In this document: piece by piece, positions 53,937 to 63,500 of the stretch
Layout: each line of letters begins with the position of its first letter
Numbering within the stretch: the stretch's first letter is position 1
NCBI RefSeq assembly: GCF_040267705.1
Contig: NZ_CP158374.1
Coordinates: 1,674,001 to 1,738,000 of the forward strand
Source of the DNA: Agromyces sp. G08B096
GTDB taxonomy: Bacteria > Actinomycetota > Actinomycetes > Actinomycetales > Microbacteriaceae
Length of the DNA stretch: 64,000 nucleotides
Direction: 5' to 3'
Translations under genes and position numbers: made by a program
The notes under the pieces: model-generated
Seen by the model: only the letters and a program-made list of their open reading frames with translations
The model's database searches: none
What the model was told of the DNA's origin: nothing

Positions 53937-55739
53937 GTGAGCACCGCGACCCCCTCCGGCCATCAGCCGGGCACCTCGGCCGCCGAGCACCTCTCACCCT
54001 CATTCCCCGCCAGGGCCCCGTGGGGCACGGCCAACAAGCTGCGCGCCTGGCAGGCCGAGGCGCTCGAGCAGTACCTCGAGACCCTCCCGCGCGACTTCCT
54101 CGCCGCGGCCACGCCCGGCGCCGGCAAGACGACCTTCGCCCTCCGCATCGCCGCCGAGCTCCGAGCACGGCGCATCGTCGATCGCATCACGGTCGTCGCG
54201 CCGACCGACCACCTGAAACGGCAGTGGGCGGATGCCGCGGCACGCGCCGGCATCCGGCTCGACCCCGGGTTCCGCAACGCGCACGGCCGGAGCGCGCGGC
54301 ACTACCACGGGGTCGCGGTCACCTACGCGCAGGTCGCCATGCGCCCCGCGCTGCACCGAGAGCTCACGCTGTCGGGCCGCACGCTGGTCATCCTCGACGA
54401 GGTCCACCACGGCGGCGACACGCTCTCGTGGGGCGACGCGATCCGTGAAGCGTTCGAGCCGGCCGAGAAGCGGCTCTCCCTCACCGGCACGCCCTTTCGG
54501 AGCGATACGGCGCCCATTCCGTTCGTCCACTACGAGCCCGACGCACAGGGCGTGCGGGTGTCGAAGACCGACTACAACTACGGCTACGGCCGCGCCCTCG
54601 CCGACGGCGTCGTCCGGCCGGTGCTCTTCATGGTGTACGCGGGCCACATGCGCTGGCGCACCAAGGCCGGCGACGAGATGGAGGCCCGACTCGGCGAGGA
54701 CAACACGAAGGACATCACGAGCTCGGCCTGGCGCACCGCGCTGGAGCCGAGCGGCGAGTGGATCCCCGCGGTGCTGCAGGCGGCCGACCGCCGGCTCACC
54801 GAGGTCAGGCACGGCATCCCCGATGCCGGGGGCCTCGTGCTCGCCACCGACCAGACCGTCGCGCGGGCGTACGCGGAGATCCTCGAGCGGCTGTGCGGCG
54901 AGAAGGTCACCGTCGTCCTCTCCGACGACAAGGAGGCGAGCGAGCGGATCGAGGAGTTCTCCGCCGGCACGTGCCGGTGGATGGTCGCCGTGCGCATGGT
55001 CTCCGAAGGGGTCGACGTCCCGCGGCTCGCCGTAGGTGTCTACGCCACGAGCTCGGCGACGCCGCTGTTCTTCGCCCAGGCGATCGGCCGGTTCGTGCGC
55101 GCGCGGCGTCGCGGCGAGACGGCATCGGTCTTCCTGCCGAACGTACCGGTGCTCATGGCCCTGGCGGGCGAGCTCGAGCGCGAACGCGACCACGCGCTCG
55201 ATCGGCGCTCGGGCGACGGCGACGAGGACCCGGGCCTCGAGGACGGGCTCCTCGAGGCGGCCAACCGGGAGGAGAAGGCCTCGGACGAGGCCGGGGAGTT
55301 CACGTGGCAGGCCGTCGCCTCGGATGCCACGTTCGACCGGGTCGTCTACGACGGCACCGACTTCGGCACGTTCGCCGAGCCGGGCAGCGATGAGGAGCTC
55401 GACTTCATCGGCCTGCCGGGCATCCTCGAGCCCGAGCAGGTCGCCGAGCTGCTGCGGCATCGCCAGGCGCGCCAGGCGCGGCGCGCGAGCGAGCGCCGCC
55501 GGGAGACGACCGAGCACGAGTCGGCGGCCGAGCCGGTGGCGCTCTACCGCACGCTGAAGGAGCAGCGCTCGCTGCTCAACAGCCTCGTCGGGCTCTGGGC
55601 CCGGCACACGGGCGAGCCGCACTCCCAGGTGCACGCGGAGCTCCGCCGCGTCTGCGGCGGGCCGCCCGTCGCGCAGGCGACGGTCACCCAGCTGCAGTCC
55701 CGGATCGAGCTGCTCCGCAAGCGTCTCGCAAGCCGCTGA
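53937..55739 (+). CDS. DEAD/DEAH-box (SF2) helicase
   Basis: The 600-residue SF2 protein has Q/motif-I TPGAGKTT (about 59-66), motif Ia VVAPTDHLKRQW, motif II DEVH (about 154-157), motif III SLTGTPFRSD, and motifs V-VI VRMVSEGVDVPRL and QAIGRFVRARR. It matches an actinobacterial XPB/Ssl2-like helicase of unknown role. The C-terminus has an Arg/Glu-rich helical region and an acidic loop. No nuclease or methylase partner is adjacent, so a restriction or defence role has no support here. GTG 53937 by the -10 box. Confidence 0.88.
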   Translation: MSTATPSGHQPGTSAAEHLSPSFPARAPWGTANKLRAWQAEALEQYLETLPRDFLAAATPGAGKTTFALRIAAELRARRIVDRITVVAPTDHLKRQWADAAARAGIRLDPGFRNAHGRSARHYHGVAVTYAQVAMRPALHRELTLSGRTLVILDEVHHGGDTLSWGDAIREAFEPAEKRLSLTGTPFRSDTAPIPFVHYEPDAQGVRVSKTDYNYGYGRALADGVVRPVLFMVYAGHMRWRTKAGDEMEARLGEDNTKDITSSAWRTALEPSGEWIPAVLQAADRRLTEVRHGIPDAGGLVLATDQTVARAYAEILERLCGEKVTVVLSDDKEASERIEEFSAGTCRWMVAVRMVSEGVDVPRLAVGVYATSSATPLFFAQAIGRFVRARRRGETASVFLPNVPVLMALAGELERERDHALDRRSGDGDEDPGLEDGLLEAANREEKASDEAGEFTWQAVASDATFDRVVYDGTDFGTFAEPGSDEELDFIGLPGILEPEQVAELLRHRQARQARRASERRRETTEHESAAEPVALYRTLKEQRSLLNSLVGLWARHTGEPHSQVHAELRRVCGGPPVAQATVTQLQSRIELLRKRLASR

Positions 55740-55746
55740 CGCTCGC

Positions 55747-57003
55747 TCAGGCGGCGGCGCTCGCGTCTTGCTCGGCCTGGGCTCGGTCGTCCGTTTCTGC
55801 CCGCGGGCCGTCGATCGCCGCGTCGAGCGCGCGGAGCAGGTCGGCGGCGAGGTCGTCGACGTGCTCGAGACCGATCGACAACCGCACGATGCCGGCGCCG
55901 GGCTTCGCCTCACCCGCCACGGGGCGGTGCGTGAGCGAGGCGGGATGCTGCACGAGCGAGTCGACGCCGCCGAGCGACACGGCATGGGTCACCAGGTCGC
56001 ACGCCTCGGTGAACCTTGCGGCGACCTCGAACCCGCCGAGGTCGAGCGCGATGATCGAGCCGGCCCCGTCGAGCTGGCGGCCGAGGAGACCCGCCGGATC
56101 CTGCCCGGGCAACCCCGGGTAGTGTGCGCGGACGACGGCGGGATGCTCGGCGAGCCGCGACGCGAGGGCGAGGGCCGTGTCCTGCTGGGCGCGCACCCGG
56201 ATCGGCAGGGTGCGAAGACCGCGGTGCAGCAGATACGCGGCCATGGGATGCAGCAGACCGCCCGTGAGCGCTCGGACCCGGCGGAGCCGTTCGGGCCAGT
56301 CGCCGTTCGCGGCCACGACGCCGCCCATGACGTCGCCGTGCCCGCCGAGGTACTTCGTGGCGCTGTGTAGCACGAGCGTGGCGCCGTGCTCGGCGGGGCG
56401 CTGGAGCACCGGTGTCGCGAACGTGTTGTCGACGAGCAGCGGCACGTCGCCGCAGGCGTGCGCGACGACGCCGAGGTCGAGCAGGTCGAGCGTGGGGTTC
56501 GCGGGGGATTCGACGATGACGAGCCCGGTGTCGGGACGAAGGGCGCCGGCGATGCTGTCGGGATCGGCCCAGGTGACCTCCGTGCCGACGAGTCCGCTCG
56601 CGAGGACGTGGTCCGTCCCGCCGTACAGCGGGCGCACGGCGACGACATGCGGCCTGCCCGCGGACGTGGCGGCGATGAGGGTCGCGGCGAGCGCCGCCAT
56701 GCCGCTCGCGAACGCGACGGCGCCTTCGGTGCCCTCGAGGTCTGCGAGCGACTCCTCGAACCGGGCGACGCCCGGCTGCCAGAGCCGTTGATACACCGAG
56801 GAGCTCGCGTCGGCGCGGACGCCGCCGGTGGCGAGGGTCTCGTACGCGAGGCCGCCGTCTTCGACGGAGGGCAGCGGGTTGGTCGTCGAGAGGTCGATCG
56901 CGGGCACGTGGGAACCGGACTCGCGGACGCCCGCCATCCCGCCGTGCACGGCTCTGGTCTCCATCCGGGGGCGCGGCGCGGCCGCTGACGACGGTGTCTG
57001 CAT
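55747..57003 (-). CDS. PLP-dependent trans-sulfuration enzyme (Cys/Met metabolism family)
   Basis: The 418-residue fold-I PLP enzyme has ETRAVHGG at the N-terminus, the phosphate-binding FASGMAAL region, the Asp in LLVDNTFATP, the PLP Lys in HSATKYLGGHGD near residue 218, and SLGGVDSLVQHPAS at the C-terminus. The family includes cystathionine gamma-synthase, gamma-lyase and methionine gamma-lyase; which reaction is unsure. A divergent Lrp-type regulator suggests amino-acid induction of a lyase. ATG 57003 precedes two further possible starts; a GATATT -10 box lies about 35 nt upstream. Confidence 0.86.
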   Translation of the reverse strand: MQTPSSAAAPRPRMETRAVHGGMAGVRESGSHVPAIDLSTTNPLPSVEDGGLAYETLATGGVRADASSSVYQRLWQPGVARFEESLADLEGTEGAVAFASGMAALAATLIAATSAGRPHVVAVRPLYGGTDHVLASGLVGTEVTWADPDSIAGALRPDTGLVIVESPANPTLDLLDLGVVAHACGDVPLLVDNTFATPVLQRPAEHGATLVLHSATKYLGGHGDVMGGVVAANGDWPERLRRVRALTGGLLHPMAAYLLHRGLRTLPIRVRAQQDTALALASRLAEHPAVVRAHYPGLPGQDPAGLLGRQLDGAGSIIALDLGGFEVAARFTEACDLVTHAVSLGGVDSLVQHPASLTHRPVAGEAKPGAGIVRLSIGLEHVDDLAADLLRALDAAIDGPRAETDDRAQAEQDASAAA

Positions 57004-57023
57004 GGCATGGAGGCAAGCAGAAA

Positions 57024-57051
57024 CTGCAACGAATCGCAATATCGCTTGCAG
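57024..57051. promoter_or_regulatory. Inverted repeat in the divergent PLP enzyme/Lrp region
   Basis: CTGCAA (57024-57029) and TTGCAG (57046-57051) are perfect arms 16 nt apart. They flank the predicted -10 GATATT (57043-57038, minus strand) of the PLP enzyme. It is a candidate Lrp-family binding site. Confidence 0.5.
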
Positions 57052-57114
57052 ATGCTTCGGAAAACTCGCAAACTGACTTGACGATCTTCGATCCGAGCCG
57101 AGAGGGCCTCCACC

Positions 57115-57591
57115 ATGGCGCAGCATCCAGATCTCGACCGCGTCGACCGAGCCCTGCTCACCGCCCTGTCGACGAACGCCCGTGCATCAGGCGCGGCCCT
57201 CGCCGCCGAGATCGGCGTGGCCGAGTCTACGGTCTCGCTCCGGCTCCGGCGACTGCAGAGCCTCGGCACCATCCGCGGGTACCACGTCGACGTCGACCTC
57301 GCGTCCGTCGGCGTCTCGCTGCAGGCGCTCATCGCCGTCCGGCTCGTGAAGCACGACCGGTCGGAGATCGACGCGTTCCGCTCTGCCGTGCCGCACCTGC
57401 CGGGCGTGCTGGGCGTGTTCCACATGGCCGGCGCCGATGACTACCTGCTGCACGTGGCCGCGCGCGACGCCGAGGAACTGCGCGAGTTCGTGCTCGCGCA
57501 CCTCACCGGCCATCCCGCGGTCGCGCACACCGAGACGAACCTGATCTTCGAGCACGCCGAGGGCGACGGCTGGCAGCACCTCATCGGCTGA
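57115..57591 (+). CDS. Lrp/AsnC family transcriptional regulator
   Basis: The 158-residue protein has a winged HTH (LDRVDRALLTALSTNARAS onward, recognition helix AESTVSLRLRRL) and a RAM ligand domain (LQALIAVRLVKHDR, AGADDYLLHVAA). It is divergent from the PLP trans-sulfuration enzyme, the standard arrangement for local control by an amino acid such as Met or Cys. AGAGGG lies 9 nt before ATG 57115. A TTGACG -35-like hexamer lies at 57078. Confidence 0.92.
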   Translation: MAQHPDLDRVDRALLTALSTNARASGAALAAEIGVAESTVSLRLRRLQSLGTIRGYHVDVDLASVGVSLQALIAVRLVKHDRSEIDAFRSAVPHLPGVLGVFHMAGADDYLLHVAARDAEELREFVLAHLTGHPAVAHTETNLIFEHAEGDGWQHLIG

Positions 57592-57698
57592 GCGCCGACT
57601 TCGCTCGGGAGCCGGCCGCCTCGGGTCGGGCACCCGTTCGGCGCTCCGAAATGCTGCCAATCCGGGCCGATCCGGCCCGCACCACCGGTGGGCGTCGC

Positions 57699-57704
57699 TA
57701 TCGT
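57699..57704 (+). promoter_or_regulatory. Weak -10 box upstream of the erythrin-VIT gene
   Basis: TATCGT lies about 88 nt before the ATG at 57792. The rest of the 200-nt gap after the Lrp gene holds only a long-loop inverted repeat (GAGCGCCGA at 57590-57598 with TCGGCGCTC at 57638-57646). Confidence 0.35.
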
Positions 57705-57791
57705 GGCTGAGGCCGCGTGCGGCCGACGACGTGATGGAGCGGGCCTGCCGGCGGCATCCGGCGGTGGTGCCCGCCGACCCGGAGGAGCAGG

Positions 57792-58895
57792 ATGAGCGAG
57801 CGTGCGGCCGGCCCCGCCGGCGCGACGGACGCCGATCGGGCGAGGTGGCGGCGCTACCTCGCCGACGAACGAGCCGAGGCCGCCGTGTACCGCGAGCTCG
57901 CCGCTCGCAAGGAGGGCGAGGAGCGCGAGATCCTGCTCGCCCTGGCCGCGGCCGAGGGCCGGCACGAGGCGCACTGGCTCGCGTTGCTCGGCGGCGACGA
58001 GTCCGGCGTCCCCCGAGCGGACCTCCGCACGCGCCTGCTCGCGGCGCTCGCGCGCCGGTTCGGCTCGATCTTCGTGCTCGCGCTCGCGCAGCGCGCCGAG
58101 GGCCGTTCGCCGTACGCGACCGACCCGCACGCGACGCCCGCGATGGCGGCCGACGAGCGCATCCACGGCGAGGTCGTGCGCGGGCTCGCCGCGCGCGGGC
58201 GGCGGCGGCTCGCCGGCACCTTCCGCGCGGCGGTGTTCGGTGCGAACGACGGACTGGTCTCCAACCTCGCGCTCGTGCTCGGCATCGGCGCCACCGGTGT
58301 GCCGGCCCCCGTCGTACTGTTCACGGGCATCGCGGGGCTCCTCGCCGGCGCCCTGTCGATGGGTGCAGGGGAGTATGTTTCCGTCCGGTCGCAGCGCGAG
58401 CTGCTCGAGGCATCCGCCCCCGACCCCTCGGCACGCGAGGCGCTCACCGATCTCGACATCGACGCGAACGAGCTCGCCCTGGTCTACCGGGCGCGCGGGA
58501 TGGCGCCCGATGAGGCCGCCGAGCAGGCGGCGCTCGTCATCGCGCGCGTCCAGGCTGCCGGTTCGGTGCCCGCACCGACCGACGCCCTCGCCATCGCGGC
58601 GCACGACGACGAAGCCATCGGCACCGGGTTCGCCGCGGCCCTGTCGAGCTTCTGCTTCTTCGCCTCGGGGGCGCTGATCCCCGTCCTGCCGTGGATCCTC
58701 GGGCTCTCGGGCCTCGGTGCGATCATCACCGCGACGGTGCTCGTGAGCCTCGCCCTGCTCGGCACCGGCGCGACGGTCGGCGTGCTCTCTGGGGCGTCGC
58801 CGTTGAAGCGGGCGCTGCGGCAGCTCGCCATCGGCCTCGGCGCGGCCGCCGTCACCTACGTGCTCGGTCTCGCGTTCGGGACGACCCTCGCGTGA
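57792..58895 (+). CDS. Rubrerythrin-like domain fused to a VIT1/CCC1 metal transporter
   Basis: The 367-residue protein has an N-terminal ferritin-like domain (about 15-140) with E/H residues in YLADERAEAAVYRELA and AAAEGRHEAHW. The C-terminal VIT1/CCC1 domain (about 145-367) has about five TMs: FGANDGLVSNLALVLGIG, MGAGEYVSVRSQREL and the C-terminal hairpin. Such erythrin-VIT (MbfA-type) proteins export or sequester iron or manganese. GGAGGAGCAGG precedes ATG 57792. The stop overlaps the SDR GTG. Confidence 0.91.
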   Translation: MSERAAGPAGATDADRARWRRYLADERAEAAVYRELAARKEGEEREILLALAAAEGRHEAHWLALLGGDESGVPRADLRTRLLAALARRFGSIFVLALAQRAEGRSPYATDPHATPAMAADERIHGEVVRGLAARGRRRLAGTFRAAVFGANDGLVSNLALVLGIGATGVPAPVVLFTGIAGLLAGALSMGAGEYVSVRSQRELLEASAPDPSAREALTDLDIDANELALVYRARGMAPDEAAEQAALVIARVQAAGSVPAPTDALAIAAHDDEAIGTGFAAALSSFCFFASGALIPVLPWILGLSGLGAIITATVLVSLALLGTGATVGVLSGASPLKRALRQLAIGLGAAAVTYVLGLAFGTTLA

Positions 58896-59659
58896 CGGGC
58901 GAACGGATGCCCCGCCCCGTCGCCCTCGTGACCGGCGCCGGCCGGCGGAACACCATCGCCTTCGCGATCGCGACGGCGCTCGCGGACGACGGGTGGGACC
59001 TCGCGGTCAGCCGCTTCGGCGACTACGACCGCCGGATGCCGCTCGGCGGCGATCCCGACCGCGACCCCGCTGCGCTGGAGGCCGAGCTCCGGGCACGCGG
59101 TGCGCGCGTGGTCTCGCTCGACGCGGACCTCGCCGACCCCGAGGTGGCGGCCCGGCTCGTCGCGGACGCGGCGAGCACCCTGGGCCCGGTCCGCGCGCTC
59201 GTCCTCTCGCACGCGCAGAGCGTGGACTCCGGCATCCTCGACACCTCGCTCGAGAGCTTCGACCGGCACTTCGCCGTGAACACGCGCGCCTCCTGGCTCC
59301 TGATCCGTGCGTTCGCCGAGCAGGCGCCCGCGGACGGCGGCCGGATCGTCGCGCTCACGAGCGACCACGTCGTCGGCAACGTGCCGTACGGTGCGAGCAA
59401 GGGCGCCCTCGACCGCATCGTCCTGGCCGCCGCCCGCGAGCTCGCCCCGCGTTCGATCACCGCGAACCTCGTCAATCCCGGCCCCGTCGACACGGGGTGG
59501 TTGGACGAGGCGACACGGCACGCGATCGCCGCGCAGCAGCCGACGGGGCGGCTCGGAACGCCCGAGGACGCGGCCCGCCTGGTGCGCTTCCTCGTCTCCG
59601 ACGAGGCGCGCTGGATCACCGGACAGCTCATCCACTCCGACGGCGGATTCTCCAGCTGA
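58892..59659 (+). CDS. SDR family oxidoreductase
   Basis: The 255-residue SDR has GAGRRNTIAFAIA (a TGxxxGIG variant with RRNT), an Asp at the end of beta-3, LSHAQS in place of NAG, LTSDHVVGNVPYGASK with Tyr-X3-Lys, and NPGPVDTGW. The NAG-site change is unusual. The start is either GTG 58892, overlapping the previous stop (GTGA), or ATG 58907. The substrate is unknown. Confidence 0.87.
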   Translation: MTGERMPRPVALVTGAGRRNTIAFAIATALADDGWDLAVSRFGDYDRRMPLGGDPDRDPAALEAELRARGARVVSLDADLADPEVAARLVADAASTLGPVRALVLSHAQSVDSGILDTSLESFDRHFAVNTRASWLLIRAFAEQAPADGGRIVALTSDHVVGNVPYGASKGALDRIVLAAARELAPRSITANLVNPGPVDTGWLDEATRHAIAAQQPTGRLGTPEDAARLVRFLVSDEARWITGQLIHSDGGFSS

Positions 59660-59668
59660 GCCGGGACG

Positions 59669-60550
59669 TCAGCCCTCCGGGTCGGTCACGAAGTCGATGA
59701 GCTCCTCGACGCGGCCGAGGAGCGCCGGTTCGAGATCGCCGTAGCCGCGCACCTGCCCGAGGATGCGCTGCCACGCCCTCGCGATGTCGGCCTGCTCGGC
59801 GTGCGGCCATCCGAACGCGGCGCAGACGCCGTGCTTCCACTCGGTGCCGCGTGGGATCACCGGCCACGCCTCGCGCCCGACCCGCGCCGGCTTCACCGCC
59901 TGCCAGATGTCGATGAAGGGATGGCCCACCACCAGGACGTGCGCGCCGTGGCGGCCCCGGGCGACGCGTTCGGCGATGCGCTGCTCCTTCGAGCCCGGGA
60001 CGAGGTGGTCGACGAGCACGCCGACGCGGCGTCCGCGGCCCGGAGCGAACTCGTCGAGCAGCTCCTCGAGACGGTCGACGCCCTCGAGGTACTCCACCAC
60101 GACGCCCTCCACGCGCAGGTCGGCGCCCCAGATCTTCTCGACGAGCTCCGCGTCGTGCCGGCCCTCGACGAAGATTCGGCTCGGCAGCGCGACCTTCGCG
60201 CGCGAGGACTCGACCGCGAACGAACCCGACGCGGTGCGGAGGCGGCCGGCGGGAGCCGCAGCTGGAGCACCGGCGCGCGCCGGCGCGACGAGCCGCACGG
60301 GCTTCCCGTCGACGAGGAACCCGTGCCCCAGGGGGTACATCCGGCGCTTGCCGAACCGGTCCTCGAGCACCACGGTGCCCTTCTCGACCCCGACGACGGC
60401 TCCGCAGAAGCCGTCTGCGGCGAGCTCGACCACCACGTCGCGCTCGGCGGCGAGCTCGGGGATCTGCGTCCGCCCGCGTGCGCGCCAGTCACCGGCGAGC
60501 ACGTCGGTGCCGTAGCGGTCGGGGCCGAAATCGTCGAATGTCGCGGGCAC
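59669..60550 (-). CDS. DUF3097 family protein
   Basis: The 293-residue protein matches DUF3097, an actinobacterial family of unknown function: RIFVEGRHDAELVEKIWGADLRVEG, GVLVDHLVPGSKEQRIAE and HPFIDIWQAVKP. The EGRHDAELVEKIWG and VDHLVPGSKE parts look like a Toprim fold (Glu, then Asp motif), so it may bind nucleic acid; that is inference. GTG 60550 sits 6 nt after TAGCCT, which begins with the dnaE2 stop. It is 9 nt downstream of dnaE2 and may be cotranscribed. Confidence 0.85.
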   Translation of the reverse strand: MPATFDDFGPDRYGTDVLAGDWRARGRTQIPELAAERDVVVELAADGFCGAVVGVEKGTVVLEDRFGKRRMYPLGHGFLVDGKPVRLVAPARAGAPAAAPAGRLRTASGSFAVESSRAKVALPSRIFVEGRHDAELVEKIWGADLRVEGVVVEYLEGVDRLEELLDEFAPGRGRRVGVLVDHLVPGSKEQRIAERVARGRHGAHVLVVGHPFIDIWQAVKPARVGREAWPVIPRGTEWKHGVCAAFGWPHAEQADIARAWQRILGQVRGYGDLEPALLGRVEELIDFVTDPEG

Positions 60551-60556
60551 CGGACG

Positions 60557-60562
60557 AGGCTA
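60557..60562 (-). promoter_or_regulatory. Predicted -10 box for DUF3097, overlapping the dnaE2 stop
   Basis: TAGCCT on the minus strand begins with the dnaE2 TAG stop and ends 6 nt before the GTG at 60550. Confidence 0.5.
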
Positions 60563-63500
60563 ACGGAAGTCCCGCGACCGGTGCGGCGCCGACACGGTGA
60601 GCGACTCGAACCGATCGGCGACGACGTTCACGACGCCGTCGCGACTGCGTTCGAGGATGCCCCGCACGATCATCGCGGGCGCCTCCCGGGCGATGCGGCG
60701 GTAGCGGTTCCACACCCCGACCCCGGCGATCACATTCACCGTGCCCGACTCGTCCTCGATGTTCAGGAACGTGATGCCCGAAGCCGTGGCCGGCCGCTGC
60801 CGGTGGGTCACCACCCCGCCCACCTCGATGCGGCGACCCGACTCGGCGTGGCGCAGCAGGTCGACCCGGATCACGCCGCGCTCGTCGAGCCGGTCGCGGA
60901 TGTGCCGGATCGGATGATCGTCGGGGGAGATGCCGGTCGCCCACAGGTCGTAGACGACCTGCTCGGTCGGCGTCAGCATCGGCAGCAACGGCGGCTGCAC
61001 GGCCACGACCGAGCCGGGCAGGTACTCCGCACGATCCTGCGCGGCCTCGCCGGCGAGCCACAGCGCCCGCCTCCGGTCGAGGCCGAACGACGCGAACGCC
61101 CCCGCGGCCGCGAGCGCCTCGAGCTCGGCCGCGTCGAGGCCGACCCGGCGCGAGACATCCGGCATGTCCCGGAACGGGCCGCCGCGCTCGCGCTCGGCGA
61201 CGAGGCGCTCGGCGAGCGCGGTGCCGATCGAGGAGACGTCGGCGAGGCCGAGCCGCACGGCGAAGGCGGCGTCGCGGCGATGCTCGGCCGACCGGTCGGG
61301 CGCGTCGCGGTCGAAGTCGCCGACGGGTGGCTGCACCGGATCGGCGCAGCCGGGCAGGCCGCTCGGACCCTCGGGAGGCATCGATCCGCGTCCGCGGGAG
61401 GCATCCATCTCTGCCTCGGCGACCGGCTCGAGGCCCGCGTGCACGCCGGAGCGCTGGATGTCGGGGCGACGGACCTCCACACCGTGCCGCCTGGCGTCGG
61501 CGGTGAGCGTCTGCGGCGAGTAGAACCCCATCGGCTGAGCGCGGAGCAGCGCCGCGAGGAACGCGGCCGGATAGTGCAGCTTCAGCCACGAGCTGGCGTA
61601 GACGAGCAGCGCGAAGCTCAGCGCATGGCTCTCGGCGAAGCCGAAGTTCGCGAACGCCTGGATCTTGGCGTAGATCTCGTCCGCCGTCTGCGGGTCGATG
61701 CCGTTGCCCGCCATCCCGGCATACAGTCGCTCCTTCAGCGTCTCGATGCGCTCGACCCCCCGCTTGGAGCCCATCGCGCGGCGCAGCAGATCCGCGTCGG
61801 CCGGTGTGCAGTCGCCCACGGCGACCGCCATCTGCATGAGCTGCTCCTGGAACAGGGGGACGCCGAGCGTGCGCTCGAGCACCGGCACGAGCTTCGGATG
61901 CAGGTAGGACACGGGCTCCTCGCCGGTGCGCCGGCGGATGTAGGGATGCACCGCGCCGCCCTGCACCGGCCCAGGACGGATCAACGCGATCTCGACCACG
62001 AGGTCGTAGAACCGGCGCGGCTTCAACCGCGGCAGCGTGCCCATCTGCGCCCGCGACTCGACCTGGAACACGCCGATCGAATCGGCCCGGCAGAGCATGT
62101 CGTAGACCGCGGCTTCCTCCTTCGGCAGGTTCGCGAGCTCCCAGTCCTCGCCGGTCGTCTCGCGGATGAGGTCGAAGGTGTACTGCAGGGCGGCGAGCAT
62201 GCCGAGCCCGAGCAGGTCGAACTTCACCAGCCCCATCCAGGCGCAGTCGTCCTTGTCCCATTGCAGGACGGTCCGGTGCTCCATGCGCGCATGTTCGATG
62301 GGCACCACCTCGCCCACCGGGCGGTCGGTCAGCACCATGCCGCCCGAGTGGATGCCGAGGTGGCGCGGGAAGGTGAGCACCTGCTCGGCGAGCTCGACGA
62401 CGGGCGCGGGGATGTCGTGGTCGTCGGTCTCGACCACCGCCCCCCAGCGTTCGACCTGACGCGACCAGGCATCCTGCTGACCCGCGGAGTAGCCGAGCGC
62501 CTTCGCCATGTCGCGCACCGCGGCCTTCGGCCGGTAGCTGATGACGTTCGCGACCTGCGCGGCATTCTGGCGGCCGTACTTGGCGTAGACGTACTGGATG
62601 ATCTCCTCGCGGCGGTCGGAATCGAAGTCGACGTCGATGTCGGGCTCCTCGTCGCGGAGGGCCGACAGGAACCGTTCGAACGGCAGCCGGTAGAAGATCG
62701 AGTCGACCGCGGTGATGCGCAGCACGTAGCAGACCGCCGAGTTCGCGGCCGAGCCCCGACCCTGGCAGAGGATGCCTCGCCGCCTGGCCTCGTGCACGAG
62801 GTCGTGGACGATGAGGAAATAGCCGGGGAAGTCCTTCTGCTCGATGACGTCGAGCTCCTGCTGGAGGCGCTCCCTGACGTGATCGGGCACGCCGGGGTAG
62901 AGCTCGTCGGCGCCCCGCCAGACGAGCTCGCGCAGCCAGCTCATGGGCGTGTGCCCCTCGGGCACCTGCTGCCTGGGCAGCTTCGGCCTCGCGCTGCGCA
63001 GCCGGAACCCGAGGTCGGCCGCGAGGTCGACCGTGCGCGACACGGCGCCGGGGTAGCGGGCGAAGCGGGCCGCCATCTCGGCGCCCGAGCGCAGGTGGAG
63101 CCCGTCGGAGGCGGGCAGCCAGCCGTCGAGCTCGTCGAGGCTGCGGCGGGCGCGCACCGCGGCGAGCGCCTGCGCGAGCCGGTGCTCGGGCGGCGTCGCG
63201 TAGTGCACGGCGTTCGTCGCGATGACGGGCAGCCCCGCGCGGGCGGCGAGGTCGGCGAGGAGGTCGTTGGCCGGCTGATCGCCGGGGTGGCCGTGGTCGA
63301 ACAGCTCGACGGCCACCTGCTCGGGGCCGAACACGGCGGTCAGGCGGTCGAGCTCACGCCTGGCGCCGTCGGCGCCCTCCGCGGCGAGCGCCCGGCGCAC
63401 CGCGCCCTTCCGGCAGCCGGTCGGCACGAGCCAGTGCCCGCCAGCCCGTTCGGCGAGCTCCTCGAGGTCGTACACCGGGCGCCCTTTCTCGCCGCCCGCG

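Noticed and set aside
53937-55739. SF2 helicase as part of a defence or restriction system
   Set aside because: Neighbours are an SGNH hydrolase and a PLP enzyme; no nuclease, methylase or specificity gene is adjacent, and base composition matches its surroundings.
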